Source: Glandiceps talaboti
Taxonomy: Eukaryota > Hemichordata > Enteropneusta > Spengelidae
Reading direction: 5' to 3'
Assembly: GCF_964340395.1 (NCBI RefSeq)
Contig: NC_135560.1
Coordinates: 12,922,598 to 12,986,597, forward strand
Length of the DNA: 64,000 nucleotides
Position 1 is the first letter of the stretch. The number at the start of each line of letters is the position of its first letter. The notes beneath the pieces were generated by a model. That model had not been told where the DNA came from. It was given only the letters and a program-made list of their open reading frames with translations, and ran no database searches. Below are positions 50,770 through 63,981 of the stretch, in pieces. A program made the translations under genes and the position numbers.

Positions 50770-51135
50770 CAATTATTTCATTCCCCAATATTTTCTTCGT
50801 TCAGCTAAGGCAAATACGAGTGACCCAAGGGGTTCTTCTAACTACGAGTTGTTAAGAGTCATAGTGACAACCCTTAGGTCACAAGTATGGTTGAATGAAG
50901 AAAAAATATTGGGGAATAAAATAATACCATTGCCAATATTTTTTTTTTTTAAGACTCAGAGAAAGTAATGGCAATTTTGAGCATTTTGACTCTTATTTTG
51001 AACACAGCAGAACCAATATGACGTAGATACACAGTCGTGATTGACACATGTTGTCGTTATGTTGAACAACCAGAGTACATATTCCGTACTTTTTATTGAA
51101 CTCGACTTGTGCATGGTATAATTAGTTATGACAGG
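50770..51135 (+). mobile_element. Repeat family R2 copy 2
   Basis: Palindromic core at about 50770-50930 (ATTCCCCAATATTTTCTTCG on one arm, GAAAAAATATTGGGGAAT-type on the other, centre GTCATAGTGACAACCC), followed by the same extension AAAGTAATGGCAATTTTGAG, AACACAGCAGAACCA and TTGTGCATGGTATAAT seen in copy 1. Confidence 0.8.
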
Positions 51136-51744
51136 TTTTGTGACCAGTAAAGTATGACTGAGAAAACAGGTTGAAAGTGTAGCTTGACGTTTCCACTGTA
51201 CAGGTGGGGTGATCAAACTCCGGTAAAAAACAACTCAAATCAAATTACAATGCAGCAAAGGTGGCTGAAAGTTAGTTACAAATCAATTCCAAGTTAGTTA
51301 CAACTTTTCTAGCCAGGGGATAAAATTTAGCAACAAATCCATTACAATACTGCTACAGCCGTTAGCAGTCTCTGAAGTAATGACATTCCGCATCTGTGAA
51401 CATTTTTTTCAAAACAGAACCTAACAAGCATGTAGGAGTTTGAGCTACAACACAGACATCTAAAATAGAGACACATAAATAAGAAATGGCCATCCCTCCC
51501 ACCGGATACAGCTTCTTTACGTGACTTACTTCTTTTACCTACATGATGTCCTATCCCAAAAGGGTTCTGCAATCCCTTGGTTCCAAATTATATCGATATC
51601 AATCTACCATACTGCCCAACGAAGTACTCCATTTTGCATGAATCTATGGTCAACAATGTTGTCACATAAAAACAAATCAATTATTGACAATCAACTACTA
51701 GTGAAACAGATAAACTCCTACGTACTGTGTGATCAGATAGCTAT

Positions 51745-52121
51745 TACAGCTATTATACCAGTACTATACATGAGCCTAGATGAACAAATAATGGGCGTTC
51801 TACGTCATGACAACACACATCTATGTTACGACAACGCATGTCTACATCACTGCATGGTTCTGCTGTGTTCGAAATATGAGTCAAAATGTTCAAAATAGCT
51901 ATTACTTTATTTTATTTTATTTTATTTTTATTTTTATTTTTTTGCATTTCCCTGATTTTTCTTTAATATTACTGGTGCTGATATAATTATGTTATTCTCC
52001 AATATTTTTCTTCATTATAAAGCCAGAAAATACTCTTGTAGCGACTCTTAGTGACAAAGGCCCCTTAAATCACTCATATTTTCCTTGGTTGAACAAAAAA
52101 AAATAGTGGGGAATAACATCT
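51745..52121 (-). mobile_element. Repeat family R2 copy 3 (inverted)
   Basis: Same family on the opposite strand: the extension (GGTTCTGCTGTGTTCGAAAT, TGAGTCAAAATGTTCAAAAT) comes first, then a TTTTATTTTA expansion, then the palindromic core at about 51990-52121 with GTAGCGACTCTTAGTGAC at its centre. The 125-codon ORF crossing it (51521-51898) is not a gene. Confidence 0.8.
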
Positions 52122-52733
52122 AAATACACACAACTGCATGTGAGGATACACATTAATTTGTCTTATTATGGTTATCAAATTCTAGCAAGGAGTACATTTT
52201 GACAGCAGAGATATTGAACTACACTTTACTTCCACATCAACGAGTAGTAAATCATACCGACTAGGTTGTTTCAGTGACACCAAACATGTTTTCAATATCT
52301 TCTAAATATCATTGGAAACATATTCACATGTGCTGTGGAAGGAGAATAAGCAATTAAATACAACTCACTATTAAACCCTTATATTCTATGCCTTACTGTA
52401 ATGATATTATGACACAACACTATACCTTATATGACCTGCTGGCCTGTAATTAAATCAAATTTTACTACAACGTTATTAAACAGTCACCTTTTCACACTCG
52501 TATACAAAAAGAATCTAGAACAAATTTAATGGGATTTTATTACCATGCCGAGTTACACTGCAAGGTCTACAGTGTCACCTGCAATGAATAATTAAATAGC
52601 TCCTTTAATAAGATCCTCATAATCTAATAAATATTTACACATAGTAAAATACAAGTTTCAATTATTTCTTTCGACTAAAGTTTGGGATACTGAGTATTAA
52701 TATAGATATAGTGAACCTGGTCAGACTGCAAAC

Positions 52734-52980
52734 AGGAAATTAAGAATACAGCACCCTCATTCAAATTGGGGGTATCATCACCTCATAGTACCATTTCTTA
52801 AGAGTTTTGTCCCATTGTATTCTGTAGAAGTGTAAATCAGGGATGTTTTTCGTATTGTTCAGACATCGAGGAAAGCAGCAGTGTTCTATGATTAACTGAG
52901 TAACCTATACCATGTATACCCCCAAGGTACACACAGACAGGAAGTAGAGTGCCACCATGGCAAATTTTGGAAAGGCCTAT
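52734..52980 (+). repeat. Dispersed repeat R1, copy 2
   Basis: Second copy of the 12119-12377 repeat in the same orientation. Its end abuts the hairpin-rich element that starts at 53001. Confidence 0.85.
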
Positions 52981-53000
52981 TTACTTTATAGTATTTTGTA

Positions 53001-53547
53001 CACAGGGAAACTCCCACACCTCTGTTACAGTCACATGCTTAGGACAGGGTTGTGCAAATAGCTGTACCAGCTCTATGGAGCCATAGTGGCTGTACCAGCT
53101 GTGCGAAAACAGTCCTTGTAACAGCTCCAGCTATGTGAGCAATGCTGAAACTGAGCACAGACAAGTAAGAGTTTCTTACTTGTCTGTGAACAGAGGTATT
53201 TCCCAGTCATGTGCCAGCTGTGTGAGCAAATGCTGATTGGATGTGAACAAAAGGGCTGCTACATGGCATGCTCCCACCATAGCTGGTACATGGATGTGCA
53301 CAACTATGGTACAGGAATGTACTTAACACTCCTGTGACAGATCTAGGTGTGACATACACATCCACGTAACACTAACAGTCATACTTTTCACAGCCATGTA
53401 GCAGAGCTGTGTAAAAATTCACTCTGTGAAGGGCTGTGCAACACGTAGTTGGTACATGGCTATGCTCCTCTTCCTAGCACTAGGATGTGGCCACATCCTA
53501 GAACTGATGTGTACATCTTAGTGTTAGGAAGTGCGAGGTTCCCTGTG
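53001..53547. mobile_element. Hairpin-rich element with CACAGGGAA termini
   Basis: CACAGGGAA at 53001-53009 is repeated inverted as TTCCCTGTG at 53539-53547, with related adjacent sequence (ACTCCCACACCTC versus reverse complement CCTCGCACTTCC). Inside are a 14-bp perfect stem with 5-base loop (53156-53188), a perfect 22-bp palindrome (53480-53501) and many degenerate AGCTGTG(T/C) units. No ORF. Confidence 0.7.
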
Positions 53548-55696
53548 AAATATATGTACTCGTACTAGCCATACGTATGTATAACAGAAATGTCTGAAAT
53601 GTTCCACAAAATGTATTACATGCTTTGTAAGGCATGTACAACACTGTTTTTTATATGGTTTAGCAATATTTTATTGTGTAATAGACCAGATATTGGACAC
53701 TGATGGATGGTAATGGCATGCAAAACATACCGAATTACATCAATAAAGGCCATAAATGGACTCTGAGTAGCCACTCTATTTCGGTATTTAGCACACAGTT
53801 TCTTATTACTGGTACAGATTCAGTAACCATACAGTTATTAAAACTTAAAGCACTTTACATTTATCAACTCAAATCAGATCAAGGAAAGTACCCCCATCCT
53901 AACACCTACTATTGCATGTAGTGGTAATACGTGTGATTTTGAGAGATTTCAAGAATTAAAATATATATGGTGGGTTTTTTTCTTCAGATTTTAAGAATAA
54001 TAGTTTTCATTGAAAATTTGACAAGAACACACAGACTTAGTAAAATCTCATCAGAGACTTGAAAGCTTGTAAGAACATTTCACTGACACAATCTCACAAG
54101 TCAGATGTACATCCTTGCTGACGCATCAAAAAATCTCCTGACGGGAACATAAATTAGTACTGCTGTAAGAGACTGGTGACTTAACATGACGATGCACTGT
54201 CTATTCCAAATAGTAATTTATTTCTTTTACTGTCTATCAGAAATGGCTGCCATCTGCTTGAACACCTTTATGTCTATTTCATTACCTTTTCCCTCATAAT
54301 ATACAGGTTTAGGATGAATATTAAAAAAGGCACCGATATCTGAAAACATCATGGTTTTATCTTCAAGGAGATTGTGTCTTTACTTTTCATCTCTGCGGTC
54401 CATAAAGAGGGGCGCAGTCACTTTTACAGTCTGTTATAAACCTAGAATCCAATTGAATTCACACACAACGTGATGAAACGTGATGAAAATTGCATATCGT
54501 AAACGCGATAATAAATTGGATTTTACTGGCACACGGAGCGTAAATTACCACAGGAAATATTTCTCCCTCCACTATAACTGACTGTGATTGAAATATTTCC
54601 AATGAAATGGCATCACTGAATAAGTATAATGTTGTGTCCAACTGAGCGCACTGTCGTAATTTGGAAATCATTCTATCTTAATACTCACTACATTGGAATC
54701 TGAAATGAAATATCTCCTTAAAATCATGGACTGCATCCTTTACCATCAGGCTATGATACTTGGTACAACGTTTTTGAGTTACAGCCAGTTACAAGCAACA
54801 GGAGAGAATCAAGCCTACACATGTAAAATTCAGTTTCATAATATTCACTAAGGACTGTGGAGAAATATCTGATAATTATAATGATTGTCTTAATCCTCAG
54901 ATGTGAACAAAGTATGGGATTTTCAAGTTCATGTCACGATAAATTTTAATAGTTACTAAAATTTGATGAATATACACAGAATTATTGAAATCAAGCGTCT
55001 TGAAAATATGCCCACTGACGTGCAAACCTAGTTAAAGATCCACGTCATTTTTGTACTCATTTGCTGTTTGATATATACAGAACTAACATTACATGCAATG
55101 ATCAACTTTATCTTTTACACGCATATGCTTTCAAAAATCTCTCAACTTTGAAAAACAGCTGTCACACACTGCCAACAAGATTCCCATGTTTCTGATGATA
55201 AAGCTGGTGTAGAGATAACAGAGAAAACACTCGGACTGAAAAAAAAACAGCGCCAATGACACTGCAGCACAATTGCACACTAATTACTTTTTATTGGGTT
55301 TATACATGTATAAAAGGGACATAATTTAGCTTTAGTGGGTTGATTGTTACCAACACTATTTTCATCTTTCAACTTACACTTCTGTTGTGCTAAAAATCAT
55401 ACCGATGATTTAGTGAAAGATATTTGTATGAGAAATCATGAAACTAACACACCTCATATTGGAGGAGGAACGAGTTAATAAACGAAATCAGAATTCATCA
55501 CTTCACGAACTAGTGGATTCAGCATTACTTGGCTGATGGAACAGAAGTAAATTAGGTTTTACAAGCCGTCGACACATATAGACTAAATTGTACTGGATTC
55601 AATCAAACTTGCTTTCCTTCACGTTCAAGATTACGGATTACACATTTAATGCAATTTCATACTAAGAGTACCCTAAATTCGATCTTGCAAATTTAC

Positions 55697-55712
55697 CTTT
55701 CGCCATGTCCAT
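55697..55712 (-). CDS. Weak candidate first coding exon (MDMAK)
   Basis: On the minus strand GCCATGGACATGGCGAAAG is followed by GTAAAT. The ATG at 55712 has a perfect Kozak context (GCC before, G after) and an in-frame TAA 12 bases upstream. The exon would end in phase 1, the phase needed by the APBA PTB exon at 28451. Only five codons and no homology, so it could easily be chance. Confidence 0.15.
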
Positions 55713-57430
55713 GGCTACGCATTACACATACATGAAGATTACACAGAGGGTAAGCCTGATTTTTTTTTTTTTTTAAAGATTATCATTAAAAACAGAGTGA
55801 AAACAGAGATGTAGACCTTTATTTGCACATCAAAATCTAGATCCATCTAAGATTGGAATTCTAACATCATCAACCTGTCATGGCCACCTATTTTTCATTC
55901 CGCAGTGCATGTTCTGAACATTAAACACTACCAGGAGCAAAATGTTTGATTATAGCATTTCATTCTAAATTCAGTCACAGATTTGCTACACTTAAGTTAA
56001 TCACTCACTGATGTGTGAAAATTTCACTATATTTGCATTATCTATATGTTGATATGGCAACCAACTTTCAAAGCATCGCAATAAAGTGACGCACAATATA
56101 CCATAAATGATACATACACTGGTATTTAACATACCACGTCGTATACAAATTACACACTACATGTACTCCACAATTATTAGTCCTCTCTAAAACCTATCTG
56201 GCTATCAGAACAATATGAACATGTACAGCTGTTTCTATCAACGCCTACACATGTACATTCAGCCACTGTAGTGGAAATTTCAGCACAAACAGCTGCACAC
56301 TTCTGACTTGGTAAACAGTTTGTGCTACCATAATTCATCATTAAAATGTATCTACATAGGTCCTTTTACGCAACTTACAAGATGAACATCAATCAACCAA
56401 ATCTCTACAGTATGTTGTTGTCTTTCAAAGCTTTGTACTGTACAGAAAAATGGTGAACCTATTACTCACTTGAATGTGTGACAATGTATACAATGTATAT
56501 AATATATTTGTATATGCAAATCCTAACACAGTAATATAGAACTTTGGATATATTCCATACGAATTATACAGGTAAACTAAAAGTATTGTACTTTCGCTAT
56601 AAAATTAGTGTAGAGCTATAAATAATCTTGAAATAGCATTGCAGGCACTGCTGGGAAACCGTCAGTTTAAAATTAAAAAAAAAATAAATTAAATGATTCA
56701 ATTTCCATATTAACAAAATGACAGAAATTCTTGCACACATTTTCATGTGATATGGAGATACATTTCTCCACGGACTAAGACGCAGATTAATTTTTGTCTT
56801 TCAATTTGTTCAATACATCATTTTCAATATTTGATTCGATTAGCTGACACATAGACCTGTCTCACAAGGCCTGCATTCCAATTTGCACCAGAGTCAAAAT
56901 GACTGATGGGAATAATTCCACAGCGAAATTACTATCTGTCCTTGATTATGAAGCATTCACCAGTTGAAGAAGATAAATCAAAATTGCACTTGTTAACAAG
57001 TACAGAGAACAGGCATCAAATTACTACAGATAGTATGTACTGATATGAGGATGAAGGATGAAACAGAAGAGTTTGTGAAATGTGTCAGGTGACTACTGTC
57101 ATCTAGATAAATGTGTCATGTTCAGATTTTCTAATTACAGCCCTTTAGACACGTCTGAAATGTGCAAGTCCATCTACATTCTGTATCACTTTCTTAAAGC
57201 GTGTATTTTACTTTATATACATCGGATTCATTTTTTTTTTTGAGAGAGAGAATTTCACTACAGTTTTAATAGACAAGTCTCAAATAGTCAAGTCTAGATA
57301 TACCTTGTATGGGGTTTATTGTTTTCACATACATGTAGTAGTATAACTGCTATACTATTTACATCCATTATTTGATGGAAAAATTATGGAGAATTTCACA
57401 GCAGTTTAGGAGAATCTCAAGTCCATGTAC

Positions 57431-57433
<3 letters not shown>

Positions 57434-57480
<47 letters not shown>

Positions 57481-57551
57481 TGTGAGTGAGTGTGAGAGAG
57501 TGTGTGTGTGTGTGTGAGTGTGTGTGTGAGAGAGTGTGTGAGAGAGAGAGA

Positions 57552-57648
<97 letters not shown>
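57434..57648. repeat. Compound microsatellite (GT)n/(GA)n
   Basis: GT runs at both ends with alternating GAGTGTGT and a pure GA block near 57571-57606. ORFs on both strands are artefacts. Confidence 0.97.
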
Positions 57649-57649
<1 letters not shown>

Positions 57650-58134
57650 CATTTTACTCTATGCTTATCCATTCTTTGATGACAAATTTACATGGAATTT
57701 CAGGACAATTTTGACAAGTCACTATTAAAGTCCATGTCCACTGTTTATGTGAATTTAGACTCTCTCACAGCATGCTACTTTCAATAAATTGTCTTAATAT
57801 ATCGGTTTGCTGGGTTTCGAAGTGAATGAGCTTTTGCCATTTGTGGATAGATGTATATATAGTAAAACTGTTGATTGCTGGATTGGACTTATAGTTTATA
57901 CAGCTAATGGTCAAGACAATTGAGTGAAAGTAGCAAGGATAGCAGAGAGTCTAATGGGAGCCATCATTTCCTGAAAGTGTTACTTGTTATATCTGATCAG
58001 CTGCTGTTCATTATAAACAGTACTGTCATTGACCACATGTAGGCCATGACATCCGATCAAATGACCTTTCATATTTGAGCTTACAAGTAGCGTCAACATC
58101 AGTATTCTAACTGAGTGGCAAAACCTATACTCAA

Positions 58135-58325
<191 letters not shown>

Positions 58326-60114
58326 CATTGTTGTAGACATGCTATAAGGCATAAAAACACAAGCATATAGATTAAACTCCAACAAGTTTAATTAAATGGT
58401 GATTTTCAAAACCTGACAGTGGATCAATTATTTTAAATCGTAGAACCATATGTTACATGTAATACAAAAATGTCAACTGAGGCCAAATCATAAAATCCCC
58501 AGAGTGTATATTTTTATCCTCAGTGTATAGAATCATAGAGTGGGGCCTAAACTATACATGCGAGTAACCGTGATTAAAACTAGTATGATAAACGAGTTGC
58601 CCGGGATAAGACAACACAGCAACAAGAATGCAGACGATCCATCATAATTCTAATAGTATTTTTCCACAGTTACAGGAGGATTGTTTTTTATCAAGTTAAT
58701 GACAGATTCACAGTGGATAATCAATCATTGCATCGGCATAAAAACATAGCTTCAAGTCATTTCAGACTACCGTTATTTCATATTAAACGATACGCAACAT
58801 AAACCATTCACAACACGAACACCTAGTCATTTCAAAACTACCATATGGATTCATAAAATGGCAACTACCACAATTGTTTTTTTGGGACTTACCGGACTGG
58901 TTTTCCTGACTGCTCATCAAATACTCAATGACATGTTATTTAAAGCAAGCTGGTGTTCAAAATAGACCTAGTTTACATTAACATATGGTTGATAGTGTAA
59001 ATATCTCTACAACATCCTTTAAATAAACAACTAGTACACAGATAAAGACTACCGGTATATTATAATAACAGAGTAACAAGGCCACTGTTCTTCGTGTCAA
59101 TACTTCATAAATATTAATGATTTTTAAATGAGATAAACCGTTCAGTGTCTTTTCACCGACCGTACTTCTATAAATCACCCTTACTAAAGTTTGAAAAAAT
59201 AATAATAATTACAATCTAAAATTTCAATATAAATTTTAAATAGTACACAGCTTACACACCATAAATTTTACACTTAGTATACTAATGTAGCTATTAATAT
59301 TAATAAACTGAGTTAAATAGCTTTAGACATGCTAACTATTTGACACATCATTTCCGAAATCCACAAGGGGTAAGTATAGCTCCTAGACTAGTCTGGATTC
59401 CAGAAAACTGTTTCTGTGACGAATCTAGAATAACATTTCTGTAAGTATTTCCTTGTCTGAGTGGCATCTGACGCCAAGGATGATGACGATGCCCAGGTAA
59501 TGGGGTGTCTAGTGATCGATGCAATATCTCTCAAATGCTACTAATTTCAAACCAGCTTTGCACGTTATTAACATTGTGTGCTTTGATTATGTAACGCTGC
59601 TCAGATGTTGATGCCTGCAGACACAAAACACTGCAGTATAAAGTGAATCAAAATGACATCTCCTGTTCCAAAACGCTAACATGAATCCCACTATAACGTA
59701 ATCTGATTATTGTTTGTTTTCTATGGCTAAAAGAAACCATATATTTCAACAAAAGAGAGAAAACACACAACTTAAAGGCTTAAACTTTAAGTACGCCATT
59801 CCCTTAGTTAGATAATGAATTACTATGCTTGAATGAAGACATTAAGTCCATGTTTCTACTTTATATCCTTTTATCAATCAAAAGGCTACTCCTAATATAC
59901 CGTAGATGCATTTTAATGGACTCCCTTAACAGTTAAAAAGTGCTGGTTATAACATAGCTACTACGGTTCTCCATACAAGATCTAATAAACAGTTCATTTA
60001 TTTTTCAGAATAAAGGGGTGATTCAATACATCAAACCTGTTCATTTGATAATCGTAGACTAATACATTACTTGTATACAAACTATGACAGTTCTAATGAA
60101 TGTGTAAGGGGGAA

Positions 60115-60800
60115 GACATGTCTCTAGAAATAAACAACTTTATTTTTTCTATTCATTTCATCGAAAGGTAGGTTTCTATTCTTGAAATATACAACTTTGT
60201 TCATTTCATGGAAGGTACATTTCTATTCTAGAAATATACAACTTCGCTTGTTCATTTCATGGAAGGTTTGTTTCTATTCTTGAAATATACAACTTTGCTT
60301 GTTCATTTCATGGAAATGTAGGTTTCTATTCTAGAAATATACAACTTCGCTTGTTCATTTCATGGAAAGGTAGGTTTCTATTCTAGAAATATACAACTTT
60401 GCTTGTTCATTTCATGGAAAGGTAGGTTTCTATTCTAGAAATATACAACTTCGCTTGTTCATTTCATGGAAGGTTTGTTTCTATTCTTGAAATATACAAC
60501 TTTGCTTGTTCATTTCATGGAAGGTACATTTCTATTCTAGAAATATACAACTTTGCTTGTTCATTTCATGGAAAGGTAGGTTTCTATTCTAGAAATATAC
60601 AACTTTGCTTGTTCATTTCATGGAAGGTACATTTCTATTCTAGAAATATACAACTTCGCTTGTTCATTTCATGGAAGGTACATTTCTATTCTAGAAATAT
60701 ACAACTTTGCTTGTTCATTTCATGGAAATGTAGGTTTCTATTCTAGAAATATACAACTTCGCTTGTTCATTTCATGGAAAGGGATGTTTCTAGAAATAAA
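60115..60800 (+). repeat. Minisatellite, 52-bp unit
   Basis: About thirteen units of TTTCTATTCTAGAAATATAC then AACTTTGCTTGTTCATTTCA then TGGAAAGGTAGG, alternating T/C at AACTT(T/C)GC and with TACA, TTTG or TGTAGG endings. Degraded units continue to about 60930. Confidence 0.95.
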
Positions 60801-61492
60801 TTGCCTGTTTCTTTCCTGTTTATTTCCTAGGTAGGCATATTTGTACAAACAAACAACTTATGTCCCTGTTTACTTCCATGAAAAGGCATGTTTCTTGAAA
60901 TACACGTTTAATTTCCCCATTCATTTCATATACATTTTTAACATATACACTTATATCCTATATACTTACTGACCTAATGATACTCTGTGTATGGGGTGAA
61001 AGCTAGTCAAAACTTTTGAAAACCCTTTGAGTAGAGTTTTGTTGCAACTATCCTGTTTTCAGTTGTATTTTATCCCTACATAGCAATTCTAAACCTGTTA
61101 ATAGTGGACTCTAATGCCATCAGATTCATAACTATAGTATTACCACAAGGTCAGCAAGGCCAGTCGTTTCAATTATCTCTACATACAGTTTATCCACACA
61201 GACTGATATCATAACTATCTGTGTGGGAGATGAATGTTTATGAGGCTCAGTAGGCCTCCGTGGTCCATTACACATTGGGAATATGGAACCATGCAAGGCT
61301 ACAGGACTAGTCCATTAGGAAATCTGATACCCCTGACTGGCAGCAGAATCAGATGTATTAATATTAGGCGTGTGTGTTTATTCAGTGTACGATTTCTTCA
61401 TACAATATAGGAATAGTCTGAATTTTTTATAGAAATCTCAAGGAGTGAGTGGTAATCAGTGCAGCTACCTGTACAAAATTTCAAGTACATAC

Positions 61493-61574
61493 CTACAAAT
61501 TGGTGAAGATAATACAGGTAGCGTCTGATTAGTTCTTTTCTTTCGGCTGCTGCTTGTTTCAAGTCCCTTATCGA
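61493..61574 (-). CDS. Candidate upstream exon (helix-rich, AAAERKELIRRY)
   Basis: Minus-strand acceptor CATTCAGTGTAG and donor AG/GTATGT bound 82 bp. One frame is open and reads SIRDLKQAAAERKELIRRYL then YYLHQFV, ending in phase 1, compatible with the APBA PTB exon at 28451. The composition (A, E, K, R, L) looks coding and helical, but the acceptor lacks a good pyrimidine tract and I do not recognise the sequence. Confidence 0.28.
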
Positions 61575-61753
61575 CTACACTGAATGTTCATTTCAGTTAC
61601 ATGACTAGATTTAATTTTAAAGCTAAGATTAGAGTTTCAATAGCCAATGAAAGTATGTACTACCGCAATACTTACACCTGTGATACGAAATAAAAGAGGT
61701 GTGAAGTGGAAGATCACATACAGCATACAAAAAAGGATTGTCTATTCACTTAC

Positions 61754-61798
61754 GAGTATCTGCATATTCCTGCTGGATCTGAGAAGCTTACTCTCCAT
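61754..61798 (-). CDS. Candidate first coding exon (MESKLLRSSRN)
   Basis: On the minus strand an ATG at 61798 (GTAATGG, G at -3 and +4, in-frame TAA about 40 bases upstream) opens MESKLLRSSRNMQIL and runs phase 0 into a strong donor, CTC/GTAAGT. A 179-bp intron would join it to the candidate exon at 61574, which also starts in phase 0. No homology recognised. Confidence 0.22.
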
Positions 61799-61869
61799 TA
61801 CAGGTAAATACTTAAATACATGCCCTAGTACATTTTACTGTAACTACAGACAAGAAGGATTGACTTAAA

Positions 61870-62170
61870 TTATACAACTAAATTACTAGATTCTGAGCTA
61901 CTAGTAAGAATTAGTCTCATTACTCCATCAAAGTGTGTACTTTCAAAAAAATTAAACTACACACAACAATAATCTACACAAAATAGAAGTGCAATCCTAG
62001 ATTCTGAGCTAAGAAGTCATCTCATTACTCAATCAAAGTTTGTAATTTCAAAACATTTACAATGTAACTAATCAGAAGAACAATCTCCACAGCGTACAAT
62101 TACCTGTCTAGATCCTGAGCCAAGAATTAATTTAAAATGGTCAATGAAAGTTTCTACTTTAAACCCTTTA
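61870..62170 (+). repeat. Degenerate tandem repeat, about 118-bp unit (3 copies)
   Basis: TAGATTCTGAGCTA, TAGATTCTGAGCTAAGAAGT and TAGATCCTGAGCCAAGAATT recur, each followed by AATCAAAGT(T/G)TGTA(A/C)TTTC or its variant. Confidence 0.75.
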
Positions 62171-62879
62171 ATGACTTGTTTCTGTAACTCTAATGTTTAA
62201 CATAGTGTGTCAGTCTTCAAAGGTTAAAAATAACTGAAACTAGAAAAGAGAAAAATAAAACAGAGTATATTAACTGCCTGCAGTATTTACAACAAATACA
62301 TGGTCATAGATAATCAGACTTGCAAATACAAGGTCATGGAAAATCAGTCTTGCAAATGTAGAGAACTAAACTCTAGATTTAGTGCAGCGAATAGTATGGC
62401 CAAACATGAACACTTCATCTGTCAACATGGTAAAACATGACATTTACCATAAATTACTTAGCCAGGATCACTTTCCTCAACTTTATAATTGTTTGTTTCC
62501 ATGGCAAAAAATATAACATACTCATTTCATTACATGAATGGAAGGTATAAACCTCAGTCTACATCCCACCATTAAAAGTAATCAGGCATAAAACTCCTGA
62601 TTGGATTTATCATACAGCATAAACTGGTCTGTAATCATAAATAACTATACTAAATCATAACAAGACTGTCAGCTTATAGATTTGCATGACTCACTGAGAG
62701 AGGGAGAGAGAGAGAGAAATACTGAGTTCTCACAGAGATTGGTTTTACAGTAGAGTGTGACTAATCTGTTCAAGGTAATGTGACGGTGTACAAATATATT
62801 ACCGACATTACGAATGAACGATTATAGTGAAATCTCATAAATGGTTGCAGAAAAGTACCTTCTTGTTCTCATTTCTTCA

Positions 62880-63193
62880 CACAAATAATCAACAACAAAC
62901 ACATGCACATGTACACACACACACAATGTACACATACAATGTACATACACCCATAGATATATACTCATGCACACCCACACCCACACACACCCACCCACAC
63001 ACACACACATACATACATGTACATACATACACATGTAGAACCAGATCTGCACTGTTGAATGTTAATTAAGTCAATACTGCATGTACAATATTCAAAATCC
63101 TGAGTACACACACACATATATATACAGAGACACACACAAATGACACACACACACATACACACACATACACACACACACACACAGACACACACA

Positions 63194-63244
<51 letters not shown>
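62880..63244. repeat. Degenerate and pure (CA)n microsatellites
   Basis: CACACA/TACA-rich tracts at 62893-63036 and a long CA run at 63101-63243 with CAGACA interruptions. ORFs here are artefacts. Confidence 0.96.
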
Positions 63245-63246
<2 letters not shown>

Positions 63247-63981
63247 TCGCTCATTAATCTTAATAAGCTTCCAATACACAAGAAGAGATTTGATAGATTT
63301 GAAAAAGAAATTTTGACATTCAAACACCTACACAGACATACATGTATGATAAACAAAGCAAACAAGTTGATCACATGCTGACGACTTTAAGTATGAGGGA
63401 CTCTATGCAACCTGCAGGATCAGCTGAAGTTGGCATACATGCAGCAATGTGTAACATTGGCACGACATGACAACACACAACACGCTGTGCCATTTTATCA
63501 GTCACATATCAATGTAAGGGAGAGTTGTCAACAACAATAACAGACACTTGGAATGGTGACAGAGTATAGAGATAAAACATTACCGTCAACTGTTTCTTCG
63601 TAATCATATTCTATAACAGGCACTAGTGTGTATCGAATCATTGCATTCTAATCATAGCTCATATTCCTTGTATAAATCCAAGTCTTTGGGCTACACGGCA
63701 TACCACATTGCAGATATTTAAGTATCCACACTCCACGGGGATAGCTCAAACATTTTTTTTTACATATCGCCAACACTTTTACCTTGTCCAAAGCTTTCCA
63801 GCAAACTTGTATTTAGTACCGTACGCTCGTGTGTGTGTATTTCAAAGAGCTTGGCTGCTCTTCCAGTGAATCAATCACTTTGCTAAACACACGGACACAA
63901 AGCTAGGGATACTACAATATCAAAAGGGGGAGGCAAACTGTCAATCAAAATAAAATTCAAATAAAACTTATATATACTCAC

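Noticed and set aside
51342-51572. Minus-strand ORF with a GTAAGT site and NPFGIGHHVGKR
   Set aside because: The frame needed to join the APBA exon at 33018 is closed; no homology.
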